A program made the position numbers and the translations under genes. The notes below the pieces were generated by a model. The model saw only the letters and a program-made list of their open reading frames with translations. It had not been told where the DNA came from and did no database searches. Below are positions 55,460 through 63,982 of a DNA stretch of 64,000 nt, one piece after another. The first letter of the stretch is position 1. Each line of letters starts with the position of its first letter. The DNA is from an uncultured Anaerolineales bacterium (GTDB lineage: Bacteria; Chloroflexota; Anaerolineae; Aggregatilineales; Aggregatilineaceae), in the NCBI GenBank assembly GCA_937135955.1, contig CAKZOB010000042.1, positions 186,001 through 250,000 of the forward strand, read 5' to 3'.

Positions 55460-56926
55460 ATGAACCGACGCAAAAGCATGGGGGTCACGCTGGCGCTCGC
55501 TGTATTGCTGGCGCTGGCCCTGCTGGCGACGCCCGCACAGGCCGCTTCCCCATTCCCTCCAGTAAGCGAATGGCTCGCTCAGGCAGGGGCAGACTGGCGC
55601 TGCGTTGTGGTCAACGGGCAGACGGGGCTGAACGTGCGAGCCGGGCCGGGCACGGGCTACGCGGTGGTGCTCACTCTCCAGCCGGGGACGCGCCTGGAGG
55701 CAGATTTCGCCCGTCAGCGCCAGGCCAGCGGCTATACCTGGCTGCCAGTGAGCTATGAAGACAACGAAGGCTGGGCCATCCTGCCCCGCCTGGACGCCTG
55801 CCCGACTGCGCCGGTGACGCTGCCCGACGTATCCCCGCTGGCGATCAACCGCGACGGCGTGCTCGACCGGACCGAGATCGCCCAACTGGCCCGCAGCGTG
55901 GTGCTCGTAGGCAGCCTGGAGCGCGGCTACACCTACCCCCTTGGCACAGGTACCATCGTCTCCCCGGAAGGGCTGGTGCTCACCAGCGCGCACGTGGTTG
56001 AGGATGCGGAGCAAGTAGTCGTGGGCGTGCTCGACGATCTCAACGAGCAGCCCCAATGGCGCTACCTGGGCGATGTGGTGAGTGTAGATACCGCTATAGA
56101 TGTGGCCCTGATCGCCCTGCACAGCGACGTGGACGGGCGACCGCTGGCCGAATCGCCCGACCTGCCCTATGTACCCGTGGTGCTGGCCGCCGACGAAGTC
56201 TTTCGCGGCGACATCGTCTACATCTTCGGCTATCCGGACATCGGCGACGACTACCTGGTGGTGACGCAGGGCAACATCGTTTCGGTCGAAAACGGGAATA
56301 TCAATGGGGAACGGATGCCGGTGTGGTACCGCACCGACGCGGAGATCGCGCCGGGCAACAGCGGCGGGCTGGCCGTCAACGGCAACGGTGAATTCGTGGG
56401 TATCCCCACCTTTGTGGAGTCCGAAGGGCAGACCGGCGGGCGGCTGGGCGGCATTCGTCCGGCGCAGGTAGCGCTGATGGCCGTGCTGGATGACTATCGG
56501 CCAGTCGCGGCGAGCGCAGCCCCCGCCGTCAGCGCCACACTGGAACAGGTGCGGCTCGACTCCGCCGCGATGGTCAACGGCCTGCCAGGGCTGACGTTCC
56601 ATGTGACGTTCACCCTGTCCGGCTGGCAGAGCCTTCCGGCGCGGCTGGAAGCCCGTTTCTTCTACGATGACGCGGCACAGTCTCCGGTGCTCAATGCCGC
56701 TGCGCCAGTACACTACCGCGACCCTAGCGGCCAGATACGGGTCGCCTTGCCGCTTGCGCCCTGCTGTGCACAGACGCGCTTCTGGAACGTGACGCTGTCC
56801 ATTCCCTACGAGGTACTGCGCGGAGCAGCGTCGGCAGCGAGTCAACTGCACGCGGAAGTGCGGCTGACGGCGCAGGATGGCTCCTGGCAACAGACGCTGG
56901 CGCTGGAAACGGTGCGCCTGCCTTGA
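55460..56926 (+). CDS. Secreted SH3b-domain trypsin-like serine protease
   Basis: A 488-residue exported protein. Signal peptide 1-29 (AQA/AS). Residues about 45-113 are an SH3b domain (TGLNVRAGPGTGYAVVLTLQ, then WLPVSYEDNEGWAI), likely for wall binding. Residues 130-340 are a chymotrypsin-fold protease with His178 (VLTSAHVV), Asp214 (TAIDVALI) and Ser301 (IAPGNSGG). The last 130 residues form a beta domain with a CC pair. Probable role: surface or periplasmic proteolysis, similar in part to HtrA but without PDZ. GGGAGGAAG ribosome site. Confidence 0.92.
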   Translation: MNRRKSMGVTLALAVLLALALLATPAQAASPFPPVSEWLAQAGADWRCVVVNGQTGLNVRAGPGTGYAVVLTLQPGTRLEADFARQRQASGYTWLPVSYEDNEGWAILPRLDACPTAPVTLPDVSPLAINRDGVLDRTEIAQLARSVVLVGSLERGYTYPLGTGTIVSPEGLVLTSAHVVEDAEQVVVGVLDDLNEQPQWRYLGDVVSVDTAIDVALIALHSDVDGRPLAESPDLPYVPVVLAADEVFRGDIVYIFGYPDIGDDYLVVTQGNIVSVENGNINGERMPVWYRTDAEIAPGNSGGLAVNGNGEFVGIPTFVESEGQTGGRLGGIRPAQVALMAVLDDYRPVAASAAPAVSATLEQVRLDSAAMVNGLPGLTFHVTFTLSGWQSLPARLEARFFYDDAAQSPVLNAAAPVHYRDPSGQIRVALPLAPCCAQTRFWNVTLSIPYEVLRGAASAASQLHAEVRLTAQDGSWQQTLALETVRLP

Positions 56927-56994
56927 GCGCTCGCCATCAGGTCGTGCGCATCGCAGGCAGAGCTAACCCCCACAGAACCCCTTATCATTACCCC

Positions 56995-57124
56995 CATCTT
57001 GAGCCGATGCCCCTCATCCCCCGGCCCCTTCTCCCGCGGTGTATGTATAGACTGGAGAGGGGATTCAGGGGTGAGGGGCAGCAAACCGCAGCAAACGGCC
57101 TGTCACAGTTTGCACGCACCCTGG
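56995..57124. repeat. Repeat with one MITE-type end, between protease gene and small gene
   Basis: CCCCTCATCCCCCGGCCCCT ... GGATTCAGGGGTGAGGGGCA, followed by the right-end sequence CAGCAAACGGCCTGTCACAG and TTTGCACGCACC, like the end of 49598-49790. The left end is missing, so it is a truncated copy. It lies in the 359-bp gap before the gene at 57286; that gap also has TATAAT at 57155-57160. Confidence 0.6.
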
Positions 57125-57154
57125 GCGCGAGACCCATTCCCCACCCGAATAGTC

Positions 57155-57160
57155 TATAAT
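57155..57160 (+). promoter_or_regulatory. -10 box TATAAT upstream of small gene and ybaK
   Basis: Perfect TATAAT 126 bases before ATG 57286, right next to the repeat end at 57124. Confidence 0.45.
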
Positions 57161-57285
57161 AGGGATAGGCTGACCCGTCCAGCGGCCGGCCCGTCGTGGT
57201 TCATGCGGTCTGACAGGCGCGACGTGTACACGTCGCGCCCCCTGGTATCGAAGGCAGCATGCACGGAGATAGAAGGGAGTACACG

Positions 57286-57510
57286 ATGAACACACGAGGT
57301 ATCTATTCCCGCGATGGTGAAATGCTCGGCTATGTGGAAGGCACCCGCATCTACGATCTGCAGGGCAACCAGACAGGTGAGGTGCGGGGGCAGATCGTCT
57401 ACGATCTGCACGGCAAACGGCAATGGACGATCGATCGGGATGCGCTGCTGGATGTGCACGGCCAGGTGATCGGTTATCTGGGCGAGCCGGTCTCGCGCGA
57501 CTTATTGTGA
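57286..57510 (+). CDS. Small hypothetical protein with YDLxGxxxG repeats
   Basis: A 74-residue protein. ATG 57286 follows GAAGGGAG. The chain repeats a 14-20 residue strand motif: IYSRDGEMLGYVEGTRIYDL, QGNQTGEVRGQIVYDL, HGKRQWTIDRDALLDVHGQV and IGYLGEP. It probably forms a small beta sheet with D/H-G turns. Found ahead of ybaK and likely on the same transcript, 22 bp apart. No known function. Confidence 0.75.
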   Translation: MNTRGIYSRDGEMLGYVEGTRIYDLQGNQTGEVRGQIVYDLHGKRQWTIDRDALLDVHGQVIGYLGEPVSRDLL

Positions 57511-57532
57511 TGCACCACAAGGGAGAAACCGC

Positions 57533-58042
57533 ATGAGCGCAGAAGTCAAGAAGTTGAACTCGATGCGTCTGCTCGAAGCGCAGGGCATCGCCTACAAGGT
57601 GCACACCTACGACGAGAAGATCACCGATGGGGTGGGAGCAGCCCAGGCCATGGGCTTCCCGCCGTCACAGGTCTATAAGACGCTGGTCGTTCAGTTGAAA
57701 GATGGCTACGCGCTGGTGATGATCGCCGCCGATCAGACGCTCGATCTCAAGCGCTTTGCCAAAGCGATCGGGCAGAAGAAAGCGAGCATGCCCACCAAAC
57801 GCGGCGCGGAGATGGTCACGGGGCTGAAGACGGGTGGCATCGGCGCGCTGGCGCTCACACATAAGCGCTGGGAAGTCTACCTGGATGAGGCAGCCAGGCA
57901 ACACGAGACGATCCTGGTCAATGCCGGGCAGCGCGGCGTCAACCTGGAGATGAAGGTAGACGACCTGGTGCGCGTGCTCGACGCCAAAATGCTCAGGCTG
58001 ACCGGGGCGGTGACGGACGCGACAGAGGAAAAACAGACATAG
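57533..58042 (+). CDS. ybaK: YbaK/EbsC-type Cys-tRNA(Pro) deacylase
   Basis: A 169-residue editing-domain protein: NSMRLLEAQGIAYKVHTYDE at the start, GFPPSQVYKTLVVQ with the catalytic Lys position (VYKTLV), and IGALALTHKRWEVYLDE with GxGxxS replaced by GIGALA. It hydrolyses mischarged Cys-tRNA-Pro. Length matches the family. Followed by a bidirectional hairpin at 58069-58100. Confidence 0.93.
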   Translation: MSAEVKKLNSMRLLEAQGIAYKVHTYDEKITDGVGAAQAMGFPPSQVYKTLVVQLKDGYALVMIAADQTLDLKRFAKAIGQKKASMPTKRGAEMVTGLKTGGIGALALTHKRWEVYLDEAARQHETILVNAGQRGVNLEMKVDDLVRVLDAKMLRLTGAVTDATEEKQT

Positions 58043-58068
58043 CGGACAGCGCACCTGCCTGACATAAA

Positions 58069-58100
58069 GGCCCCGACGAGCGCCTTTCCTCGCCGGGGCC
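58069..58100. terminator. Bidirectional hairpin between ybaK and AIM24-like gene
   Basis: GGCCCCGACGAG pairs with CTCGCCGGGGCC (11 of 12 pairs, one A-C mismatch) across an 8-base loop; T-rich TGTCGTTTGT follows on the plus strand. Confidence 0.75.
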
Positions 58101-58120
58101 TGTCGTTTGTCTGGCTGCGG

Positions 58121-58801
58121 CTATTTGCCAGAGGGCAGATATGAGCGCAATTTCTCGGCCAGGTTGCTCAGGGGCATGGTTTGCAGCCACACCTTGCCCG
58201 GCCCGGTGATAGTCGCCAGGAACAGCCCTTCGCCGCCGCCCAGCCAGTTCATCACCCCTTTGATCATGGTGATGTCGTAGTCACAGGTCGGCTCGTACAT
58301 GGCAATGTGGCCCGGATCGATCTTGAGTCGCTCGCCCGCCTTGAGTTCTACCATCTGCACTTCGCCGGCGATCTCCACAAAAGCCGTGCCCGGCCCGGTG
58401 AGCTTCTGCAAAATGAAGCCTTCTCCGCCAAACAGGCCGGTGCCCAGGCGCTTGCGGAAGTGTATCTCCAGTTGCACTGAGTCCTCGGCACACATGAAGG
58501 CGTCTTTCTGGCAGATCATGCTGTAACCGGCCCTGAGGGTCAGGGGGATCACCTTGCCCGGACTCTCCGGCGTGAAGGTGATCATGCCCTGCGGCGCGGT
58601 GCAGGTATAAGTAGTCAGGAACAGGCTTTCGCCCGCCAGCATTCGCCCCAGCGCCTTGCCCAGGCCCCCACGCCCGCTTGTCTTCATCTCGATGCCATCG
58701 CTCATCCAGGCCATGCCGCCCGATTCCGTATAGACGGATTCGCCCTGCTGCAGGCGAATTTCCAGGGACTGCATCACGGTGCCGTGAATGGTGTATTCCA
58801 T
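58121..58801 (-). CDS. AIM24-family (TIGR00266-type) protein
   Basis: A 226-residue beta-rich protein with family phrases: YTIHGTVMQSLEIRLQQGES at the start, GGMAWMSDGIEMKT, LTTYTCTAPQGMITFTPESP, GEGFILQKLTGPGTAFVEIA, IDPGHIAMYEPTCDYDI and GEGLFLATITGPGKVWLQTM. It probably forms a ring-shaped double beta barrel as in AIM24/PspA-like trimers. Function in bacteria unknown. It faces ybaK across a hairpin. Confidence 0.9.
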   Translation of the reverse strand: MEYTIHGTVMQSLEIRLQQGESVYTESGGMAWMSDGIEMKTSGRGGLGKALGRMLAGESLFLTTYTCTAPQGMITFTPESPGKVIPLTLRAGYSMICQKDAFMCAEDSVQLEIHFRKRLGTGLFGGEGFILQKLTGPGTAFVEIAGEVQMVELKAGERLKIDPGHIAMYEPTCDYDITMIKGVMNWLGGGEGLFLATITGPGKVWLQTMPLSNLAEKLRSYLPSGK

Positions 58802-58949
58802 GTTCGTCGCTCCTATGCTGGCCTTCTCGTTGTCCCAGATTCTACTCTAAATACGCCAGGTGCGCTGAGGGCGTTGCGGGCAAAAAACACGGAGGGCAGT
58901 CCAGACCACTGCCCTCCGCACCGATCGTCGGTTGTGCCGGAGCCAGATG

Positions 58950-60125
58950 TTACATCAAGAACATCGGCATGCCGAAGACGTGACGCACCTTGGGCCGGTA
59001 TTCTTCCACGTCGTACAACTCGGCCACGTTGACCCGCTTGACGCCCTGCATGATCGTGCTCAGGTTGATGTCGGTGTACAAGCCGCGTTGCAGGGCCACC
59101 ATGCGCCCGAAGCGCCCCTGCTCCACCAGGCTCATGGCCATCTGCGCGTAGTTGGCCGCCACCATCAGGTCGAGCGAATCTGGCGCGCCGGAGCGCATCA
59201 GGTAGGCCACCTGCTGGTAGATGATGTTCTGGTGCGTGATATCCTTCAGCAGGCTGCCAACCACCGCGCCGATGCCGCCCAGCTTCTTGTGACCGTAGGC
59301 GTCGGCCTCGCCGCGCTCGATGATCTCCCCTTCGACCATGCGCGCGCCTTCGGAGATGGTGAGCATGGCGTAGTTGCTGGGGTTCTCGTGCTTATCTTTG
59401 AGGATCAGCTCGGCCAGGCGGTGAATGTCGAAGGGCACCTCGGAAATGATGGCGCGATCCACGCCCGCCAGATAGGCGGCGATCAGCGAGGTCTCGCCGG
59501 AGTTGCGCCCGAACAGCTCCACGACAGCGATACGCTCGTGCGAACCGGCGCTGGTGCGCAGGTTGTGAATGAATTCCACCGAGCGCGTGACCGCCGTCGA
59601 GAAGCCGATACAATAGTCGGTGCCATACACATCGTTGTCCATTGTCTTGGGGATGGCCACCACCTTGACGCCCTCGCGGTGCAGGCGCTCGCCGTAGGAC
59701 AGCGTGTCGTCGCCGCCGATGGGGATCAGCACGTCAATGCCCAGGTATTCCAGCACCTTCAGCACGTGCTCCGTATAGTCGTATACGACACGCCCGTGCT
59801 TGTCTTTGTGCTGTGGAGCAGAGACACCCCGCAGATGCTCCGGAATGCTGTCTTCCAGCACATTGGCCGGGTTGGTGCGCGACGTGTGCAGGAAGGTACC
59901 GCCGGTACGGTCTACCGTGCGCACGCGCTGCTTGTTGAGCGGAATCACCCAGTGCAGCTTTTCTTCTTCGCTGGCCTCGGGGTTGTAGTTCAGCAAACCA
60001 CCCCAGCCGCGCCGGATACCGACGATCTCATGTCCGGCATCCACCGCACGGTATACGATTTGCTTGATACACGGGTTGAGGCCAGGGACATCACCACCGC
60101 CCGTGAGCACACCAATACGCAACAT
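58950..60125 (-). CDS. 6-phosphofructokinase, PPi-dependent type
   Basis: A 391-residue PFK. ATG 60125 follows [25 protein letters not shown] binds the phosphoryl donor. At the two positions that decide the donor it has GGDD (127-130, Asp130) and PKTMDND (149-155, Lys150). ATP enzymes have Gly at both, PPi enzymes Asp and Lys, so this should be a pyrophosphate-fructose-6-phosphate phosphotransferase, reversible and useful in both glycolysis and gluconeogenesis. [16 protein letters not shown] and SEGARM complete the active site. It follows the ATP-type pfkA by 250 bp on the same strand. Confidence 0.92.
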   Translation of the reverse strand: MLRIGVLTGGGDVPGLNPCIKQIVYRAVDAGHEIVGIRRGWGGLLNYNPEASEEEKLHWVIPLNKQRVRTVDRTGGTFLHTSRTNPANVLEDSIPEHLRGVSAPQHKDKHGRVVYDYTEHVLKVLEYLGIDVLIPIGGDDTLSYGERLHREGVKVVAIPKTMDNDVYGTDYCIGFSTAVTRSVEFIHNLRTSAGSHERIAVVELFGRNSGETSLIAAYLAGVDRAIISEVPFDIHRLAELILKDKHENPSNYAMLTISEGARMVEGEIIERGEADAYGHKKLGGIGAVVGSLLKDITHQNIIYQQVAYLMRSGAPDSLDLMVAANYAQMAMSLVEQGRFGRMVALQRGLYTDINLSTIMQGVKRVNVAELYDVEEYRPKVRHVFGMPMFLM

Positions 60126-60375
60126 GTAAGTCTCCTCCAATCTGCAATAGCGATTTTACTCGTCCAGGCAGCTGCCGGGGAGAGCAGCGCCTGCTGTCCA
60201 CGTCCGAAAGTACGCGGATCCGCACACCGCCTCGATTATACCGGGTTCGAAACTGTTTGCTCTAGACAAAACTCATAAATCAGGGTGCAGGTGCGCCACA
60301 TTCAGGGCAAACGAAACGGGCTGTTCGCCCTTCTGTGGCAAACAGCCCGCTCTGGTTTCTGCTGATGGGGAAAAC
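60126..60375. other. Intergenic region between the two phosphofructokinase genes
   Basis: 250 bases without a gene. TATAAT on the minus strand at 60235-60240 would start the PPi-type gene with a leader of about 100 bases; the pfkA terminator is at 60317-60349. Confidence 0.6.
60317..60349 (-). terminator. Terminator after pfkA
   Basis: Stem CGGGCTGTT (60317-60325) with AACAGCCCG (60341-60349), followed on the minus strand by TTTCGTTTGC. Confidence 0.75.
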
Positions 60376-61359
60376 TCAGCGCGCCAGAATCTCCGCCATC
60401 TGAATGTATTCTTCCGAGACGGAGCGCTGTTGGGTGGTGGCGTCTTCCAGGCTGACCGTGCCAATCTCGCGGCCATGCAGGCCCACCATCACGCCTCTCT
60501 CGCCCGCCAGCAACAGTTCTACCGCCCGGCAGCCCAGGCGCGTCGCCAGCAGACGATCGAAGGCGCTGGGGCTGCCTCCGCGTACCACATGCCCCAACAC
60601 CGTCACGCGCACCTCGAAACCGATCTCGTGCTGTTGCAGGTATTCGGCCACTTCGTGAATTTTGGGCGTGGCCCCCTCGGCGATGACGCCCATGGCGTGA
60701 CTCTTGCCCTTCATGTAGGCGTTTTCCAGCACCTTGCCGATCGCCTCTAGCGTGGTCGGGTGCTCCGGAATCATGACGAATTCCGCGCCGCCCAGGATGC
60801 CGCCCATCAGCGCCAGGTAACCGCAGTTGCGCCCCATGACTTCCAGCAGAAAGCAGCGCTCATGACTGGCCGCCGTATCGCGCAGCTTGTCAATGGCGTC
60901 GAGGATGGTATTGAGCGCCGTGTCGGTGCCGATGGCCATGTTGGTGCCCCAGATGTCGTTGTCAATGGTGCCGGGGACGCCAATCACTGGGAAGCCCAGG
61001 TTGTGCAGGGCGAGCGCTCCGCGCAGGCTACCATCGCCGCCGATGACAACCAACCCTTCGATGCCATGCTCGTTCAGGCGGCGTAACCCGCGCTTCTGGC
61101 CCTGAATGGTCATGAACTCCTGGTTGCGCGCCGTCTGCAGGATGGTGCCGCCGCGCCCAATGATGCCGCTCACGTCGCGCGAGGTCAGGCGCTCGAAGTC
61201 GCCTGCCAACAGGCCCGTATACGCCTGACGAATGCCATATACTTCCACACCCGCTGCCGCTGCCGTGCGGACGACAGCGCGGATCGCCGGATTCATGCCC
61301 GGCGCATCGCCACCGCCGGTTAGAACCGCGATGCGTCTCATGCTCGGTATGCTTGCCAT
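60376..61359 (-). CDS. pfkA: 6-phosphofructokinase, ATP-dependent
   Basis: A 327-residue PFK of typical length. RRIAVLTGGGDAPGMNP (nucleotide loop), GGDG (107-110) and PGTIDND (129-135) at the donor-specificity positions mark it as ATP-dependent. TDTALNTILDAID and GRNCGYLAL complete the active site. It makes fructose 1,6-bisphosphate. The start could be ATG 61341 (MRRIAV), which is where the core begins; 61359 is used because GGAG lies upstream, though 12 bases away. TATAAT at 61442-61447. Confidence 0.93.
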   Translation of the reverse strand: MASIPSMRRIAVLTGGGDAPGMNPAIRAVVRTAAAAGVEVYGIRQAYTGLLAGDFERLTSRDVSGIIGRGGTILQTARNQEFMTIQGQKRGLRRLNEHGIEGLVVIGGDGSLRGALALHNLGFPVIGVPGTIDNDIWGTNMAIGTDTALNTILDAIDKLRDTAASHERCFLLEVMGRNCGYLALMGGILGGAEFVMIPEHPTTLEAIGKVLENAYMKGKSHAMGVIAEGATPKIHEVAEYLQQHEIGFEVRVTVLGHVVRGGSPSAFDRLLATRLGCRAVELLLAGERGVMVGLHGREIGTVSLEDATTQQRSVSEEYIQMAEILAR

Positions 61360-61441
61360 AGATAGTCGTCGCTCCTGTTCCTCAGCCAGGTGTTCGGGGC
61401 ACGGCAGGCGCTGTGCCTTGGCCGCGCCCAAACGACCCGCC

Positions 61442-61447
61442 ATTATA
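61442..61447 (-). promoter_or_regulatory. -10 box TATAAT of pfkA
   Basis: Perfect TATAAT on the minus strand, about 82 bases before ATG 61359, between pfkA and the TPR/Cys-rich gene. Confidence 0.5.
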
Positions 61448-61470
61448 CCACTCGTAGGTGGCCCTGGGGG

Positions 61471-62673
61471 TTAGAGCCTCTTTATTTTCACCGAGGCAAT
61501 GAGGGCGTCAATGTCGTCTTTGTAATGATTGACCAAATCGGTTGGCAATTCCAACCGCCACTGGATGCCGCTCTTGTCGTCAATCGGCGTGACGAAAGTG
61601 ACGGTAGTCTGCTGCGTAGGAGCGATGACGTTCTTAAGCTCCAGGCCAGGGGGCATTGTCGCTGTGCTATCGGTGCGGTAGCCGCACAGGCTGCCCTCAT
61701 ACTCGTAGATGGCGGTATAAGTGCGGTTCTGGCGCACAGTGCCGCAGGTGAAATCGCCCTGCGGTTGCCTGCTGACACGCAACACAGTCGGCGCACTGAC
61801 ACCATCGCTGGGCGCGCCGAGGAGCACCAGCGGGTCAACCTCGACAATGACAAATTGATCGGAGGTGCTCTCGAAAGTTTTCCAGCTTGTGGCCTCATCA
61901 GCGAAAGGGACGGCCTGATCGAGCACGTCGCGCCAGAGCTTCCACATCTCGTTGTTGGCATCGGCCAGGTACCAGCTACGGGGCGCGTCGAACGAAATCT
62001 CGTAGCCATTGGCCTCCAGCCGAATAGTCTTGCGGCCCAGGTCATCGGGCAGCCAGGCTGCGGGCATGTCGAGCGGCCCCAGGCTCACCGGCGAGAGGCT
62101 CAGGGCACCGCAGGCAATCGCCGGCAGCACGATGATCAGGATCAGCGCCACCAGGCAGCTTTGCCAGCAACCACACCCCATGCAACCAAAACATCCTGGC
62201 AGGCCACAGCCAAACGGTCCGCGCCGTTTCTTTTCGACGTATTCGACGCGCACCTGCGCTTCGGAGGGCGTCATGGGCCGGCCCATCACCGGCGGAGGGG
62301 TATAAGCGGGCGTGTAGGGCGGTGCTTCCTGGGCGGGCATGCCCACATAGACACCTTCATAGGCAGAGGGGTGAGGCGGTGCGGGCGGCGCAGCAACGCC
62401 AGGGGTGGGGATGCTGGGGGGAGCAACGGGGCGGGCGTACTGCTGCCGGAACTGATCGAGCAGCGCGCGCGCCTGTTGATTGGCCGGGTTGATGCGCAGC
62501 ACTTCGGTCAGGGCGCGCTCGTATTCGGCCTGGTCAGCGGCGACAGACGCCAGCCACAACCATGCTACCTCCGTGTCGGGGGAGGTTTGCAGGTATTGCC
62601 ACAGCAACCGGCGCGCTTCTTCTCGCTGACCAGCCTGTGCAAGTTCGACTGCCTGGTGAAGGATTGAGGTCAT
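61471..62673 (-). CDS. TPR and Cys-rich single-pass membrane protein
   Basis: A 400-residue protein; ATG 62673 follows AGGAGG. Residues 1-75 are two TPR-like units (HQAVELAQAGQREEARRLLW, then EYERALTEVLRINPANQQAR). A Pro-rich linker (80-135) leads to a basic KKRRGPF and the cluster GCGLPGCFGCMGCGCWQSC with six Cys (CxxxxCxxCxxCxCxxxC, about residues 155-172), next to a membrane segment of about 20 residues. The remaining 190 residues are extracytoplasmic, with two Cys. The Cys cluster may bind metal or be acylated; neither is shown. Confidence 0.78.
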   Translation of the reverse strand: MTSILHQAVELAQAGQREEARRLLWQYLQTSPDTEVAWLWLASVAADQAEYERALTEVLRINPANQQARALLDQFRQQYARPVAPPSIPTPGVAAPPAPPHPSAYEGVYVGMPAQEAPPYTPAYTPPPVMGRPMTPSEAQVRVEYVEKKRRGPFGCGLPGCFGCMGCGCWQSCLVALILIIVLPAIACGALSLSPVSLGPLDMPAAWLPDDLGRKTIRLEANGYEISFDAPRSWYLADANNEMWKLWRDVLDQAVPFADEATSWKTFESTSDQFVIVEVDPLVLLGAPSDGVSAPTVLRVSRQPQGDFTCGTVRQNRTYTAIYEYEGSLCGYRTDSTATMPPGLELKNVIAPTQQTTVTFVTPIDDKSGIQWRLELPTDLVNHYKDDIDALIASVKIKRL

Positions 62674-62779
62674 CTCGTTCTGCCTCCTGCCGCGCCCTGC
62701 GCAGCCCGCCAAAGACTATTCCAGGGGATTGCATGACGCTGAGGATTATGCTCCGATTCTCGCTGCATACCAAGTTGTC

Positions 62780-62957
62780 GTGGATGCGCGCAAAAAGCGT
62801 CAGGCAGTTCGCCGCGCTTTACCTCACCCTCGCTCGGCGCTGGCGCGCCTCGCTGCCCCCTCCCCGCGTCGGGGAGAAGGCAAGCCGAGCGAAGCGAGGC
62901 GGGGGGGTGAGGTGAACCAAAATGCAGCAAACAGTCTGTCAACCTTTGCTCGCACCC
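62780..62957. mobile_element. Composite MITE-like element carrying the palindromic core
   Basis: Left end GATGCGCGCAAAAAGCGTCA and right end TGTCAACCTTTGCTCGCACC are related inverted ends (GGTGCGnGCAAAGGTTGACA form). The core at 62818-62917 is the CCTCACCCTCGCTCGGCG ... GCGGGGGGGTGAGGTGAACC palindrome. It fills most of the 424-bp gap between the TPR/Cys-rich gene and the secreted protein gene. TATACT at 63054-63059 may be the -10 of the latter. Confidence 0.65.
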
Positions 62958-63097
62958 CTCAAATCAGGTCTGCTGCATTCTCAGCCGACCGTGAGCTTGT
63001 GTGCAATGCACCCATCATTGCCTTTGCGCAGAGCGCCGGTGCACATCCGGCGCTATACTCAGGCATAGCGTTTCGACGGAAAATGGGGAGGCGCATT

Positions 63098-63982
63098 ATG
63101 TATCGCAGACTGGGATACGCGCTGCTTCTGGTGACTGTGCTGGCGTTGCTGGCCATGCCCACGCCCGCCCGTGCGGCGAATGCGTTGGGGCCGCGCGCCA
63201 TGCTCTATGCCTACTACGACCTGATCAACACGCGCAATTATTGGGCGGCCTATCAGCAGTGGGTCAACCCGCCGCAGACTTACGCCAATTTCGTGGCGGG
63301 CTATGGCGACACCGCCTCGGTCGCAGCGTACTTCGGCGGCTTCCAGCCCGGCGCAATCAACGGCATCGAAGGGCGTGTGCCGGGCGTGTTGATCGGCTAC
63401 CGCACCAACGGCACCATGGCCGCCTTCAGCGGTTGTTACCAGGTACGCTATAACCCCGCTGGCGTGGGCATGGCACAGTGGTTGATCACTGGCGCGAACT
63501 TCCGCCAACTGCCCGCTGTGCCCGATCAGGCCACTATCTGGCAGCAGACGCTCGACACGTGGTGCTACGGCGCGCCCTACTCCGAAAGCTACGCCAGCGT
63601 GCAACAAATGCTGCTGGACTATATCGAGGCGGTCAACCGGGGTGACTACGCCGATGCCTACACCCTATGGATCGTTCCGCCGCAGTCGTATCAGCAGTTC
63701 GTCAGCGGCTGGGCCGACACCAGCGAGACGGTGCTGTTCTACGGGAGCTACCAGTACAGCGGTCTGCTCAGCGGGGCGGAGACGGGACGGGTGCCAGTGG
63801 TGATGCTCGGTTACCACACGGACGGGAGCCTGGTAGCGTATCAGGGGTGCCTGGGAGTGAACTACAACCCGACCCTGGCGCGGCGCTGGAGCCTGTACCG
63901 TGTCTATTTGCGTCCCCTGCCTTTTGTGGAGACACCCGACGCCTATAGCATCTTCAACGCGCTGGCGGCGTCGTGTTATTGA
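63098..63982 (+). CDS. Secreted protein with duplicated domain
   Basis: A 294-residue protein with a signal peptide (residues 1-26, ending ARA). ATG 63098 follows GGGGAG. The mature part is a tandem duplication of about 115 residues: YYDLINTRNYWAAYQQWVNP, YGDTASVAAYFGGF, GRVPGVLIGYRTNGTMAAFS and GCYQVRYNP recur as YIEAVNRGDYADAYTLWIVP, WADTSETVLFYGSY, GRVPVVMLGYHTDGSLVAYQ and GCLGVNYNP. Each unit resembles a cystatin/NTF2-like cone with a helix and sheet. Function unknown. An upstream extension would read through the repeat and is not used. Confidence 0.85.
   Translation: MYRRLGYALLLVTVLALLAMPTPARAANALGPRAMLYAYYDLINTRNYWAAYQQWVNPPQTYANFVAGYGDTASVAAYFGGFQPGAINGIEGRVPGVLIGYRTNGTMAAFSGCYQVRYNPAGVGMAQWLITGANFRQLPAVPDQATIWQQTLDTWCYGAPYSESYASVQQMLLDYIEAVNRGDYADAYTLWIVPPQSYQQFVSGWADTSETVLFYGSYQYSGLLSGAETGRVPVVMLGYHTDGSLVAYQGCLGVNYNPTLARRWSLYRVYLRPLPFVETPDAYSIFNALAASCY

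Noticed and set aside
62729-63097. N-terminal extension of the secreted duplicated-domain protein
   Set aside because: It reads through a repeat copy and puts a signal peptide in the middle. The ATG at 63098 has a good ribosome site and a clean signal peptide.
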